Shown here one piece after another: positions 53,234 through 64,000 of a DNA stretch of 64,000 bases. A program made the position numbers and the translations under genes. Position 1 is the first letter of the stretch. Each line of letters begins with the position of its first letter. This DNA comes from Arabidopsis thaliana. Taxonomy: Eukaryota; Streptophyta; Magnoliopsida; Brassicales; Brassicaceae. The notes under the pieces are model-generated. The model made no database searches, was not told the origin of the DNA, and saw only the letters and a list, made by a program, of their open reading frames with translations. The stretch is taken from assembly GCF_000001735.4 (NCBI RefSeq), contig NC_003074.8:17181261-17245260 (forward strand). Reading direction: 5' to 3'.

Positions 53234-55282
53234 TTAGTAGTAATTACGACCCCTAGGGTTGCGAGTATTCCCACAACACTTATTAGAACAAAAGTAAAAG
53301 TCGTTGATTTGAAGTATATAAGGAAGCTTGCATCTTGAAGAACACCTAGAACAATGGGGTCTACAAATAGAAGTGTTGGGTACCACTACTCCATTTGCGA
53401 TTTTGTTCGATGAAATGTGTCCTGGTACGTGATATGAGAAGTCTCCCACGACACACGATATGTGCAAAATGATTCCACATAGATTACATGTATACAACCA
53501 TTCCTTTGGATCTACTTTTGTTTCACATACCTCACACCAAAGTTGACCATCTTCCTTATTTTCACCGTAAGACAAGTAGAGAGGATGATCGTCGTACCTC
53601 TGATTCATTACCTTTCTAGGTAAAGTAGCGCAGCGGAAGTCCAACCGAAATTCACACTCATCACAACACAACATATCCCTGGCGCTATATGTGATGTCAC
53701 ATGCAGAACATTTTGTATCCCCCTCAAGACTGAAGTATAAAGGATGTGGATGGCTTTCATGGAGAAATGGTTCATATATCGAACTACAACGAACATCTAG
53801 AGTAGCGGAACCAAACAAATTACGAGACTGAGTTTCGTACCTAAAACCGCTGAAATTCTGGAAACAAGCAGAACAATGTCTTCTTTGGCGTGGAGAATCT
53901 TTCAAATATGTATCTGTCGATAGAATTAAAGGTTTATTGTTGGATACATGCCTTATCTTTCTAGGCAGACTAGCACATGTTTCATGTAGAATAAAGTCGC
54001 ATTGCTCACAACCATAAAACGGATCGTTATTGATTTTGGAGGCACATGCTTCACAAAATTTGCTTTCGTGGTTACCATCCTTGTTGAGTCTTAAATTATG
54101 GCCATGGATGAAGTGCTTGATCAGATTCTCATCGACCACCTCGAATGGCGCAATTTCCTCCTCTTCCGGTGTTCCTTCTAGTTCAACTTTGTACCATACA
54201 TCCTTTCTCGTCGCGCATCTTGCATGAACAGCATAGCTAGGACATTTCGAGCAAGAATAAGCCCCATAAAACCCATCTACTTTCTTACGACAAACTCCAC
54301 ATGTCCAATTCCCGTGTCCAAGAAGACTAGTGTAAGAGATGCGATGATTATGACGATTGATATTTATCACGCGGGGTAAATCAATACAAGCTCGATGGAT
54401 CATGAAATTGCATTGAAGACAAAAATAAGGACTTCGATCACCAGCCGTCCCACAAGCGTTGCAAGTAAAATTGACTAGTCTTGGAACAAGGTGGAGTTGA
54501 TGCTCATGGGTCGTAGGACTCACAACAGAAACTGGCGGTGGTTTCGCCATACAGTAATCCTTGCAAATGGTGACATTACAAACATCGCAGTGGTAAACTC
54601 GATCATAGTTGTTAGATAACTTTTTGAACTTCTTCTTGCAAAGAAGGCATTTCTCGTGAGCATACTCTGGTGCTCCGTATTGGAGAAACTTGAGAGGGTG
54701 TTTCGGATGAGAAGTTTGGTATACGTTTGGAATGAGCCCGACACAATCCAAATGGAAAAGGATATTGCACAGACGACATTCACAAAGTTGTTTTTCATTG
54801 ATTTTGATATTCGTGTTGCACATGTTGCAATTGCGCCCTTCCTTTAGTAAGAACGTCTCCACGTTCTTAGAGAGTAGAAGTGGATGCTGATGCACTTTGG
54901 AATTATCAACACTAGTAGGTAGCGGCGAAGATGAGGATGAGGATGAAGTTGAGGATGGAGGTCTTCTTGCACAAACCAAATGCACATTGAAGTCGCATAT
55001 TGAACAATGATAACCAACTTGCAATCCACTTATACACAAACTACAACAAAACCGTCCACATTTCAGGTTGAGCTTGAGAGGATGTTGAGGATGGGAAGGG
55101 TGTTTGATCTCTGGTACCGACTCGACGCACTCCTTATGGAAGAGGGTATCACAACCTACCTCATTGCAAACATAGCCACCGTAAAAATAACCAAAAACAC
55201 TGCATCCTTTACAAGTGTCCATACAAATCCGATCAAAGATGAACAAAGGATGCTCGTGAACTGGTAACTCTACCTTTTCCAT
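53234..55282 (-). CDS. DC1-domain (Cys/His-rich C1) protein, copy 1
   Basis: Single exon of 682 aa from ATG at 55282 (MEKVELPVHEHPL). It is a chain of about nine to ten DC1 units, each patterned like HPLxxx...CxxC...GxxYxCxxCxFxLHxxCA; examples are HPLFIFDRICMDTCKGCSVF and ICDFNVHLVCA. A Ser-rich linker sits at about 109-123 and an acidic EGTPEEEEIAPFEVVDEN insert at about 373-390. The C-terminus is CSNKCCGNTRNPRGRNYY. DC1 proteins are a large plant family with zinc-binding modules related to protein-kinase-C C1 domains; most lack known function, some respond to pathogens or hormones. I recall it as At3g46800. The next gene at 57212 is its tandem copy. Confidence 0.92.
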   Translation of the reverse strand: MEKVELPVHEHPLFIFDRICMDTCKGCSVFGYFYGGYVCNEVGCDTLFHKECVESVPEIKHPSHPQHPLKLNLKCGRFCCSLCISGLQVGYHCSICDFNVHLVCARRPPSSTSSSSSSSPLPTSVDNSKVHQHPLLLSKNVETFLLKEGRNCNMCNTNIKINEKQLCECRLCNILFHLDCVGLIPNVYQTSHPKHPLKFLQYGAPEYAHEKCLLCKKKFKKLSNNYDRVYHCDVCNVTICKDYCMAKPPPVSVVSPTTHEHQLHLVPRLVNFTCNACGTAGDRSPYFCLQCNFMIHRACIDLPRVININRHNHRISYTSLLGHGNWTCGVCRKKVDGFYGAYSCSKCPSYAVHARCATRKDVWYKVELEGTPEEEEIAPFEVVDENLIKHFIHGHNLRLNKDGNHESKFCEACASKINNDPFYGCEQCDFILHETCASLPRKIRHVSNNKPLILSTDTYLKDSPRQRRHCSACFQNFSGFRYETQSRNLFGSATLDVRCSSIYEPFLHESHPHPLYFSLEGDTKCSACDITYSARDMLCCDECEFRLDFRCATLPRKVMNQRYDDHPLYLSYGENKEDGQLWCEVCETKVDPKEWLYTCNLCGIILHISCVVGDFSYHVPGHISSNKIANGVVVPNTSICRPHCSRCSSRCKLPYILQINDFYFCSNKCCGNTRNPRGRNYY

Positions 55283-56423
55283 CGCGGAATGATATCCAAA
55301 TCAACCTAATCTCTTGTGATTTGAAGGAAAAGGTGACTTTTTTTTTTTTTTTTCTTTTTTTTCTTAAATGGAATGAGATTTTTAATTGCTGTAACGATTC
55401 AATCTCTCAACTCGATCGAAGAAAATAATTTATAGACATACATCCATACTTTCCGGGAATTATTCATTTTTAATACTCCAAATAAAAGTCGTCTCTATAA
55501 TAGTTATCTGTGTTATTAAATATTTTGATCGTACTCATAGAATTATAGAAATTCCATACAACTACTTTATAGTTTATGTTATTATGTATAATCAATCATC
55601 CACTTGAGTAGATCCAAGATTAGTGATAAGATTTTTTTTGGCCCTTTCATGACTTTTATTTTCAACGTACGAGCTAGCTAGTTGGCTACCAATTTAATCC
55701 GGGAGAACAAAACGATCGTCATCTTGCACATATATAGGTTTTGGTGTGAGTATTGGGTTCCCGGAGGCGAAATAGCGAAGAACTGTGCTTTCTTGAGATA
55801 CAAGCAACACAAGAGCAACGGGGTTTTACTTGTCGATGCCACTAGTTTCTCTGCTGTTTCCGTGGTTGCAGATCCCACTAGAGACAGCTAATTCTGCCGA
55901 TTTTAATTCATTAAAAATACACAATAATACTGTTATTAAATCACTGGATCCTAATAGTACGTTATAGACTTATAGTCTGCCCAATTACAACTCTAATCTT
56001 AATTATATTAACTTCCACTTGTGCGGATCCTATGTTTGTGACGAATGTGTTATTTTGCCTTTTATTAAATTGTAGAATATTAATACAATTTGCTAGAGCC
56101 TAGAGCAAACTCCTTGAAAACGGAAAAACCATGAATCTATTGTTATGATGAAGCTGCTTTGGCGGTACATGTTTGGCGGCTTACGTAGGGGAAATAGTTT
56201 AAGAGAAGAACGCTACTTGCTTGTTAAGCAAGAAACCTCCGATAGCAACAAAAAAAGAAAGTACCATAAGATTAAATTTATCACTGCTTTTGGAAGACAG
56301 TATAACTAAAATTGTTGAATAAATTAGTTTGATCACTAGTTAATTATATAAAAAGCACTATACTGATTTGATCAAATTAAATGCAAGTATTTAAAAAAAC
56401 TATAATTTATGTAAAACATTCTT
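55283..56423. other. 5' flank of DC1 copy 1 with duplicated segments
   Basis: 55330-55352 is a T-rich run. 55660-55890 includes a segment shared with 52740-52860. 56005-56120 (CTTCCACTTGTGCGGATCCTATGT, CTTTTATTAAATTGTA) matches 59625-59740 upstream of DC1 copy 2, so both DC1 genes carry related distal 5' flank. No coding region seen. Confidence 0.5.
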
Positions 56424-56640
56424 TTATTCACGGAGGTTGGCAAAAGAGAAAAACAACGATAGAAACTGTACATTAAGTGTTCCCACAACATTACTATCAT
56501 CATACACTACAACTATTGAGAACAAATTATGACCACAATAGTTGTGAGTGTTCCCACAACACTTATTACAACAAAAGTTTCCTGTATTTGAAGAATATAA
56601 GGAAGCTTGCATCCTGAAGAACACCTAAAAAATTTCTTCA
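56424..56640 (-). pseudogene. C-terminal fragment of a third DC1 gene
   Basis: Minus-strand translation gives ASLYSSNTGNFCCNKCCGNT and HNYCGHN, corresponding to LPYILQINDFYFCSNKCCGNTRNPRGRN at the end of DC1 copy 1. The 3' flank is also shared: GGAGGTTGGC-AAAGAAAAA-AACGATAGAAAC and CATACACTAC at 56430-56515 match 53164-53230. Nothing of the gene upstream of this tail remains, so a third copy was deleted between the two intact genes. Confidence 0.75.
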
Positions 56641-57211
56641 CTCGGGAAATCAAAACATAGATGCCATTTTTATAATTTTAAATATTGGGCTACCAGAGGT
56701 GAAACAGCGGAGAAACCAGAGCATATATTCGGTGCTTTCTCCATATACAATCAACATCTACTAGTAAAGAACACTATGTTTTAAGTGTTAGTGTTCTTAG
56801 ATAAGAATCCATGAATGGAAGTACCCTTTAGTGCATGTCGGATACATATATGTATAAATTGTACATATAACACTAGGGGATTCATATATCGACATGTGAA
56901 AATGTAGAGAATGAAAAGAAAGCAAAGCAAATTTTGGGTAAAAGAAAGATGATAACTGTACAAGATAGAATGCAATTCAAAACCAAAACTTTTATTATGA
57001 TAGTAGATAAACAAAACGATAATATAACAAGAGAAAAACTCTCCCAAGAGAACTATCCCTTGGCCTAACCCGATAAAATCCTTCAACGCTCTCAATTGTT
57101 TAGATAGGTTTCACAAACAAAACCTATCATTATTAATAATAAACGTAAAGTAAAATACTCTTTGAAAAGTAAATAAGAAAATAGAAAGAAATAAATAAAC
57201 CAAGTGCGCTA
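56641..57211. repeat. DC1 copy 2 3' flank with repeat D1
   Basis: 56785-56945 is the first of three copies of a segment (repeat D). The others are at about 59915-60075 and 60525-60675. Shared words are AAGAATCCATGAA, TCTGATACATACAT-like, AGAGGATTTGTAT-like, GACATGTGAAA and GAGAATGA. The rest is plain 3' flank. Confidence 0.55.
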
Positions 57212-59272
57212 CTAATAATACGACGACTCCCAAGGATTTTTATGACAATCATTAGAACAAAAGTAAACATTAACACCATCCTCGGAGGTTTCAAGAATGC
57301 AAGGGAGTTTGCATCTAGTGTGACACCTGGAGCAAAGTGGTCTACAAATCGAAGTGTTTGGCACCACTTTGTATAAGCTTACTACCGCGGGCGGTACCAT
57401 TTTGTATTCGCTAACTACGGTTGATAATGGTCCTGGCATATGATAGGAGAAGTCACCCACAACGCAAGAAACATGTAAAGTGACCCCACAAGCATCACAT
57501 GTATAGAACCATGTCTTTGCATCTACCCTTTTTTCACATACGTCACACCAGTATTCACCATCCACATTATTTTCACCATAAGACAAGAAAAGTGGATGGT
57601 CATCGTACCTTTGCTTCATTACTTTTTTTGGTAAAGTTGCGCACCTGAAATCCAACCTAAAGTCACACTCTTCACAACATAACAAATGCCTTCTTGTTAT
57701 GTGACAGATGTCGCACTTCGCAACCGCCGAAAAGGTGAAGAACTTGTAGTATAAAGGATGTGGATGCCTTTCATGAACAAATGGTTCAAATATCGAACCA
57801 CATCGTATATCCATAACTTCGGTACGCGAGTTATACGCAATATGCAGATTATACGCAAATCCAGTGAAATGTTGGAGACAAAGACTACATTTTCTTCTTA
57901 GGCGTGAAGAATCCTTGCTATCGTCTGTTTGTAGAGAGAAGGGTATGTTGCACAAAACATGCCTTTTCTTCCTAGGCATATTAGCACATGTTTGATGTAA
58001 AATAAAACCGCATAGCTCACAACTATAGAACGGATCAGTATTGATCTGGGAGACGCATGCTTCACAAAGCTTGCTTTCATGGAGATTTATACCATCATTG
58101 TTGAATATTAAATCATGATCATGACTCATGTGCTTTATTGTGTTCTCATCAACCACCTCGAATGGCGCAATTTCTTCTTCTTCCGGTGTTCCTTCTAGTT
58201 CTACCATGTCCCATACATCTTTTCTAGTTGCACATAATGAATGAACAACGTAACTAGAACATTTCGAGCAGGAATAAGCCCCGTAGAACCCATCCACTGT
58301 TTTGCGGCAAACTCCGCATTTCAAATTCCCTTGTCCGAGATGACAAATGTAAGAGATGCGATGATCATGGCGGTTGATGTTTATGATGCGGGGTAAGTCG
58401 ATACAACCTCGATGAATCATGAAATTGCATTGAAGACAAAAATAAGGGCTTCGGTCACCTTGTGTCCCACAAGCATTGCAAGTAAAATCAAGAAGTCTTG
58501 GAATGAGGTGAAGTTGATGCTCGTGGGTCTTCGGAGTAACAACAACTAGTGGTGGTGGGTTTCCCTGACAAGAAATGCATATGCTGAAGTTACAAACATC
58601 ACAGTGATAAAGCTCATATTTTTGGCCTTGTTGATCTTCAAACTCTCTTCCGCAAAGAAGGCATTTATGGTCGGCGTAGCTCGGGGGTCCATTTTTGAGA
58701 TATTTGAGAGGGTGTTTGAGATGAGAGTTGTGGCGTGCATCTGTGGTGAAAAAGAGCTCAAGGCAAGTCACATGAATGTAAAGTTTACACCGACGACATT
58801 CATAAAAAGGAGCGCTATCTCCATTGCCGATAATGTAGTTACACCCTTTGCAATTGCCAGTTTCTGCAAGCCATGCTGTTTTGAAAGGTTTAAGAGGATG
58901 TTCATGCACCTTGTAATTCTCAATACTAGAGAGTTGTGGCTGAAGTGAGAGTGGTGGGGACTTCGCACAAACCAAATGCATACCAAAGTCACATATCGAA
59001 CAAAAATAACCAATTCCCACCGGCCGTTCACACAAATGACAACGTTGACGTCTATTGCCAAGCTTAAGCAGATGCTTGGGATGGGCATGGTGGCTGATCT
59101 CGGGTTTGGACTCAGCGCACTCCTTATGGAACACCGCAAAACACGCCAACTCATTGCAACGGTAGCCTCCATAAAAGTAGCCTTCACGTGAGCACCCGGA
59201 ACAACGGCCAAAATAAAAGCGTTCAAAGGGTAACAAAGGATGGTCATGAACCCGTAGCACCACTTTTTCCAT
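57212..59272 (-). CDS. DC1-domain (Cys/His-rich C1) protein, copy 2
   Basis: Single exon of 686 aa from ATG at 59272 (MEKVVLRVHDHPLLPFERF). Same series of DC1 units as copy 1, with long identical stretches (CNACGTxGDRSPYFCLQCNF, HRISY, GTPEEEEIAPFEVVDEN). The N-terminal third is more diverged, and the linker before PPLSLQPQLSSIENYKVHEHPLK is shorter and lacks the Ser run. The C-terminus extends through MPGPLSTVVSEYKMVPPAVVSLYKVVPNTS, a small internal duplication of the VxxYKxVP motif absent from copy 1. It ends CHKNPWESSYY. Function unknown. I recall it as At3g46810. Confidence 0.92.
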   Translation of the reverse strand: MEKVVLRVHDHPLLPFERFYFGRCSGCSREGYFYGGYRCNELACFAVFHKECAESKPEISHHAHPKHLLKLGNRRQRCHLCERPVGIGYFCSICDFGMHLVCAKSPPLSLQPQLSSIENYKVHEHPLKPFKTAWLAETGNCKGCNYIIGNGDSAPFYECRRCKLYIHVTCLELFFTTDARHNSHLKHPLKYLKNGPPSYADHKCLLCGREFEDQQGQKYELYHCDVCNFSICISCQGNPPPLVVVTPKTHEHQLHLIPRLLDFTCNACGTQGDRSPYFCLQCNFMIHRGCIDLPRIININRHDHRISYICHLGQGNLKCGVCRKTVDGFYGAYSCSKCSSYVVHSLCATRKDVWDMVELEGTPEEEEIAPFEVVDENTIKHMSHDHDLIFNNDGINLHESKLCEACVSQINTDPFYSCELCGFILHQTCANMPRKKRHVLCNIPFSLQTDDSKDSSRLRRKCSLCLQHFTGFAYNLHIAYNSRTEVMDIRCGSIFEPFVHERHPHPLYYKFFTFSAVAKCDICHITRRHLLCCEECDFRLDFRCATLPKKVMKQRYDDHPLFLSYGENNVDGEYWCDVCEKRVDAKTWFYTCDACGVTLHVSCVVGDFSYHMPGPLSTVVSEYKMVPPAVVSLYKVVPNTSICRPLCSRCHTRCKLPCILETSEDGVNVYFCSNDCHKNPWESSYY

Positions 59273-61186
59273 GCTGAATTCACTAAATTAATCAAACCTC
59301 AATCTCTCTTCTCTAGTGATCTCAATGTTATTATCAAGAAAAATGAATTTGTTTTCCTTTCACAATTTACATTGATGATCTAAGTAAAATAGTTTATAGA
59401 TATATCCATATATTTTAAATTATCACTAGGCCACTTGAAAAATATTCTTTTGCCGATGTCAACTGAGAGACAGCTATGTCTCACCATGTCAATCGATACT
59501 TTCCGAGTTTAATTCATTAACAATACTAATTAATACTTTGTTAAATAATTTGATCCTAACTATACGGTACTTTGTCCAACCATTACTCTAATCTTTATTA
59601 AACGTAGACTATTTGAATTATCTTCCACTTGTGCGGATCCTATGTACGTGACGAAGGTGTTATCTTTGGCCTTTATTAAATTGTAATATCTTTCTACAAG
59701 TTGTTAGAAGCAACCTCATTGAAAACGACAAAGCCATCGATCTGCTGCTGGATCTTCTCCAGTTTAAGTGTTCTTCCAGGATTTAGGGTTTCAACCAAAT
59801 GTGCTCCAGCAGGTTCTCCATTAGGGTTGTCTCATCGTCATTGTTTGCAATGTGACAGATAAAACAAAGCCCTTTAAAAAAGAATACAGCTACAACTGCT
59901 ACTAACTAGTGTTTAGAGAACCCTCGGTTTTACTAAGAATCCATGAACAAAAACGTCCTACAGTGACAGCAGTATTCTGATACATACACATAGAGTATAT
60001 ATACACTAGAGGATTTGTATCTACTCTGACATGTGAAATAACAGAGAATGAGAACAAAGCAGAGCAAAAGTTGGGTTGAAAACGTTTGCTTATTATAGCC
60101 TAAAATATATATTTGCAATTGCATTACTATGTGTATACTTTCCATTTGTTTTGGTTAGTATAGCCTAACCATTCGACACCATATACTCATAGTAAAACGT
60201 TTTCAAAGTGAGAATGGCTCTCTATGATACTTTATTAACAGTTTATTAACGGTCAGAATAAATTTTATACGTTGATTATTAACATTTTAATTTAAAGTGT
60301 TGATTTCGTAGGGCATGGTGATCTGAATATTTCAATAACGATAACATAGACTATAGAGTATGTAATGAATTGAACTTTAAAAGCATCGCCAGCGTGGGGT
60401 GATTAGAATATAGTATTATCTTTTTAGGTAAATATATATGTTAAGGAGTGGTCGTATACATGCGATGATTGTGGAGTCAATTAGAGAAAACCACAGCCAC
60501 AATTACAAATCTGCTGCTAATTAGTGTCTAGAGAACCCTCTGTTTTAATAAGAATCATGAACTGAAGCATCCTGCAGTGAGGTTCTGATACATACATATA
60601 AAGTATTATATACACTTAGAGGATTTGTATCTCTGACATGTGAAAGAACAGAGAAGGAAACAGAGCAAAAAATTGAGTTGAAGAAACAAGATCATATTCA
60701 AAAGAAGTGGCAGAGATGATATAACCATGTAAATATATATATTGTTGCTTTTGCAACTTCGGAGACTACTCGTGGAGGTTCAGAATTATCCGCCACCAAC
60801 ATCCGTCGTCGCTTTTTCTCCTCCCATTCTTCCCATAAGATTTGAATCAGGGTTATAACTTAAGAAGGACTGCAAAAGCAAATTTGTGAACTTGTAAGAG
60901 CTCAGACGAGCAACAACGCTTTCAAAGCTCAAAAAAGATGAAACATGGAAACTGCGAAACAAACTTTTAAAAGCTCTTTGACTCGCTGTAAGTCGAATGA
61001 GCAACTATCAGAATCGAAAATTTAAGAAACATGAGATTCGATGAAAGCTAGTTATGGACTTATTATGAGATGCATGAACTTTAACTATAATATTGCAGAT
61101 GAAACTGATATAGCTAGCTGAGATTCTGAAACAAAGAGGAAGTTCAACGGTTTTTGAGAAACACTCAAATCTGTACCTCTTTCTCT
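59273..61186. repeat. Intergenic block with repeats D2 and D3; TOPP5 3' UTR
   Basis: 59625-59740 is DC1-type distal 5' flank. D2 (about 59915-60075) and D3 (about 60525-60675) are direct copies of D1 at 56785; each begins near GAGAACCCTC and contains AGAGGATTTGTATCT, CTGACATGTGAAA and GAACAAAGCAGAGCAAAA-like words. No ORF is convincing. 60750-61186 is probable TOPP5 3' UTR and flank. Confidence 0.55.
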
Positions 61187-62732
61187 TCAAAAGAACCGCG
61201 ACCTCCGATCCACAGGCTTAAGAATTTGGAAAGAGCACATTAAACTTTCGTCGACACTCATCAATGCACCCGCATTGTCAAATTCACCACAGTAGTTTGG
61301 AGCAGAAAACATAGTCACAAGCTGTCTATCAGCAAAGAACTCATACCCATCCTCTACAACCTGTGGGAGCATTATAGGTTCTTGAGCAGCAGATTCGATT
61401 TCCCAAACAAAAAAACTAGAGGAAACATTTATACAATGTACTAACCTGGTGGGCACGACAGACTAAATCCATATCATTCTTTATTAAAAACTCAGCAACT
61501 TTGTCAGCACCAAAAGTGTAGGAGACACCACGATCATTCATCCCCCAGCCTTTGACATCTTTACTAGGATCAGACCAAAGAAGGTCACAGAGCAAACCAG
61601 CGTCTGGAACATCAGTTGGACGCTCTATGTTCTTAATTTGTTCCACATTGATCAACTCAGGAGATAGTCCACCATGCATACAAAGTATCTTTTCATCTAT
61701 GACAGCAGCCACAGGGAGACAGTTAAAAGTATCGGTAAACACTTTCCAGAGCTTCACGTTGAATCTTCGTTTACATTCGTCATAGAATCCGTAAATTCTG
61801 TTAATAGATGCACACTCATGGTTTCCTCTTAAGAGAAAAAAGTTTTCAGGGTATTTGATCTTGTAAGCAAGCAGAAGACAAATAGTCTCCAAACTCTGCT
61901 TTCCGCGGTCAACGTAATCTCCTAAGAATAAGTAGTTTGCTGCAGGAGGGAAACCTCCATACTCGAAAAGCCTCAATAAATCTGAGTATTGACCATGAAT
62001 ATCACCTGCAACAATACAAAGACAAAAAGCTACAACATCAACCTAGGTATTAACCAGAAACCGAGTCTCTAAGATTTCAAGACTATCAATCGCCTAAAGA
62101 CAAATGTTACACATCAACCTATGAACCCATAAGAACCATAATTAATGGTGTTTGAATACAAGCAGAGAAACCAATGCATTTTCATAAGAAAAGATCAAGA
62201 AGAACTTGCTTCCTATCACGTGACCATACAAGCTCTATTACCATTAGCATTCTAATGACTAAACTAGATTCTCTTACGCAAATTCCAAGACTCCATGAAC
62301 AGGGTAAGCCCAACAAAGACATCTATTATTAAGTGACATCAATTGGTAAAAAGATACATTGCTCCTTTAGCTTAACATTATTCAACCTCATGAGGTCCAA
62401 TTTAATGATCTAAGCTCATCTCCTCACAGAAAAATGCAAACTTTTTTCATTACACAATCATGAAAATTGAAGAATCTCAGATCCCAAACAGGAAAAAAAC
62501 TGATAAATCGAGAGAGAAGTAAAATACCGCAGATCTTAACAGGGGCAGCGAGCTCAAGAAGACAAGGCTGTTGAAGAAATATCTCTCTAGAGACAAAGCA
62601 AAGCTGTCGGATCTCAGAATCGTTGAGCATAGCTTGTTTGGTCCCAGCTTTAGGGTTTCGGTAATCAAGTAAACGACGAATGATGTCGTCGAGAACAGCA
62701 GGGTCCATGCTTCCCTGCCCTTGTTGCGCCAT
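61187..62732 (-). CDS. TOPP5: TOPP5, type-one protein phosphatase catalytic subunit
   Basis: Three exons: 62732-62528, 62005-61446, 61360-61187, together 939 bases and 312 aa, as I recall for At3g46820. Metal-binding and catalytic motifs are complete: GDIHGQ (69-74), GDYVDRG (97-103), RGNHE (128-132), then HGG, and [13 protein letters not shown] near the C-terminus, which forms the beta12-13 inhibitor loop. TOPPs remove phosphate from Ser/Thr in the nucleus and cytosol; regulatory partners bring specificity, and TOPP family members act in hormone and light signalling. The N-terminus [10 protein letters not shown] and tail RRSRFF are family-typical. Confidence 0.96.
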
Positions 62733-63034
62733 TCACTCACTTACCCACCTCCCAAGTTTCAATCTTTCGGATAGGATTCGATCGCCAAGATAAGAAAAAT
62801 AAAAAATCAAATTTTCAAAATCTGAACCAAAAAAAGTTGTCGCCTTTTTTAATGATTTGTCTTCCAGATTTGATGATTTGTTTTCTATTTACAAGTAATT
62901 TCTTTGATGGGTGCTTTTGCAGAAGATGATTTGGCAATCTCTGGTTCTTCTTTTCTCCATTGGGCAGAGAGAACTAAAAAAGCTTCTCTTCTTTTCTTTT
63001 TTTTCGTTTTAGATAAATGACACATTTTCATTTT

Positions 63035-63083
<49 letters not shown>

Positions 63084-63931
63084 CGTATCGACGTCGATTT
63101 CTGCTGTTATTATTAGGTCAAACAAAAAAATATTAAATATTCACAAACTTCATAAATATATTCACAAAAAAAGGTTTATATAGAATTCATGGTTAATTTG
63201 TATAGATTTTCTTTATAATATTAGTGGATCCCATAGGGACAATGCCATGGTCGACTTGTAAAGTTTAATGAAAAAAATCTATAAAAGAAAATCTCATTAA
63301 ACATTAATTACTAAATTTCTTGTTGATGTTATAAACTTTTTTTAAAAAAGAGTTATTGTAAAAAGTACATCAATCGAAAACTATAAGCTGCCAAGTGTGC
63401 AATTTTTAAGTGTTTTTGAAATAATACAATTTGATAGTATTAACTGAATTTATTTTTCTAAAGAATGTAATCGATTTTTATTAAATTTTGGAAGAAATTT
63501 AAAATAAAAATGACTAAAAAAGTAAGATTGTTATAAGAAATTTTTTGCTTAATAATTAATTTGATGTTAGAAAAAAACTATAATTAGTTTAATCTTCAAG
63601 TTGGTAACAAGTGTAAAAATTTAGAAACATAACATATTAGAAAATATTTTCATTTAATATTACAAAAATTAGAATATATATCCATATAATTGACTACATT
63701 TAGAGTTTTTTTTTGGACAAATTAATTTTTTCATTTTTTTTTTAAAAGTTGAAGACAAAGCACAATTTTTTTTTTGTTAAAGGGTTTGAAGACAAAGCAC
63801 ATTGGTTTGGCCGAGAACTATATATAAACATATGTGTAGAGCTCCAGTCTTCAAACATTTTATTTTCTACAAACATTTTTTAAAATTTCTAAATTTGTTA
63901 AGAGTTTAGTAAAATAGTGATTTGGCTTGAT
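62733..63931. promoter_or_regulatory. Spacer with (AT)21 microsatellite; upstream region of a possible gene at the right edge
   Basis: 62733-63000 is TOPP5 leader and promoter. 63039-63080 is an uninterrupted (AT)21 tract. 63100-63810 is AT-rich with no ORF. At 63819-63828 TATATATAAA has the look of a TATA box about 105 bp ahead of the ATG at 63932. CAAAGCACAATT and CAAAGCACATTGG repeats occur at 63756 and 63793. Confidence 0.5.
63039..63080. repeat. (AT)21 microsatellite
   Basis: 42 bases of perfect alternating AT, about 300 bp upstream of TOPP5. It will vary in length between accessions. Confidence 0.98.
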
Positions 63932-64000
63932 ATGGATCAAAATAAAATGTTAGAGAAAGTTCTTACAAACACCGATCTTTCCCACATGGGTAGGTTATAT
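63932..64000 (+). CDS. Possible 5' end of an unrecognised gene (runs off window)
   Basis: ATG at 63932 opens a frame to the window edge reading MDQNKMLEKVLTNTDLSHMG. A TATA-like box lies about 105 bp upstream and the leader (63835-63930) is A/T-rich and ATG-free apart from ATGTG near 63831. ATGGGTAGG near 63987 could also be a splice donor. Only 23 codons are visible, so neither reality nor function can be judged. Confidence 0.35.
   Translation, partial: MDQNKMLEKVLTNTDLSHMGRLY

Noticed and set aside
55678..55891. ORFs on both strands at 55.7-55.9 kb
   Set aside because: Segment duplicated from the 52.7-52.9 kb region without coding similarity; frames are not shared between the two copies.

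Overview
The window is a plant nuclear chromosome segment. Gene content, gene order and protein lengths match what I remember of Arabidopsis thaliana chromosome 3 from about At3g46630 to At3g46820. Locus names and symbols come from memory of those proteins; no search was run. Support from the sequence includes GT-AG introns whose phases close exactly, AT-rich intergenic DNA, plant-only families (GARP/MYB clock factor, UGT76, CC-NB-LRR, DYW-PPR, DC1, REM/B3), and plant transposon remnants.

Layout. 1-4.3 kb: a divergent pair, a DCL/DUF3223 plastid protein (minus, cut by the window edge) and the clock gene LUX (plus). They share a promoter with evening elements, a G-box and a LUX-type site. 4.3-31.1 kb: a tandem array of UGT76E glycosyltransferases, all on the minus strand. 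It has seven near-complete genes, one internally deleted pseudogene, one 3'-end relic and several orphan promoter copies. Inside it lie a Stowaway-like MITE, a hAT-type element carrying a 28-bp minisatellite, and a composite insertion of plastid rpl2 and psaA fragments around a copia LTR. Two RPP13-like CC-NB-LRR genes (25.2-27.8 and 31.8-34.4 kb) flank the last UGT. 34.8-38.0 kb: TOC75-III in seven exons. 38.7-44.1 kb: a LTI65/CAP160-like stress protein, a lectin-receptor-kinase relative without ectodomain, and a two-domain REM/B3 protein. 44.1-47.5 kb: a repeat-rich gap. 47.5-52.7 kb: PTAC16, a small putative membrane protein, and CRR2. 53.2-59.3 kb: two DC1 zinc-finger genes with a broken copy between them. 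61.2-62.7 kb: the PP1 catalytic subunit TOPP5. An (AT)21 tract and a possible new gene start follow at the right edge.

How the genes relate. There are no operons. The themes are (1) a specialised-metabolism UGT array growing and decaying by tandem duplication, interleaved with NLR immune receptors; and (2) chloroplast genes (DCL, TOC75, PTAC16, CRR2) scattered among the rest. The least ordinary material is in the UGT array. It includes a UGT with a premature stop that an upstream cryptic splice donor could bypass, a UGT whose 75-nt intron can be read through in frame, and a nuclear insertion of two non-adjacent plastid gene pieces bracketing an inverted copia LTR. I found no clearly new multi-gene system.
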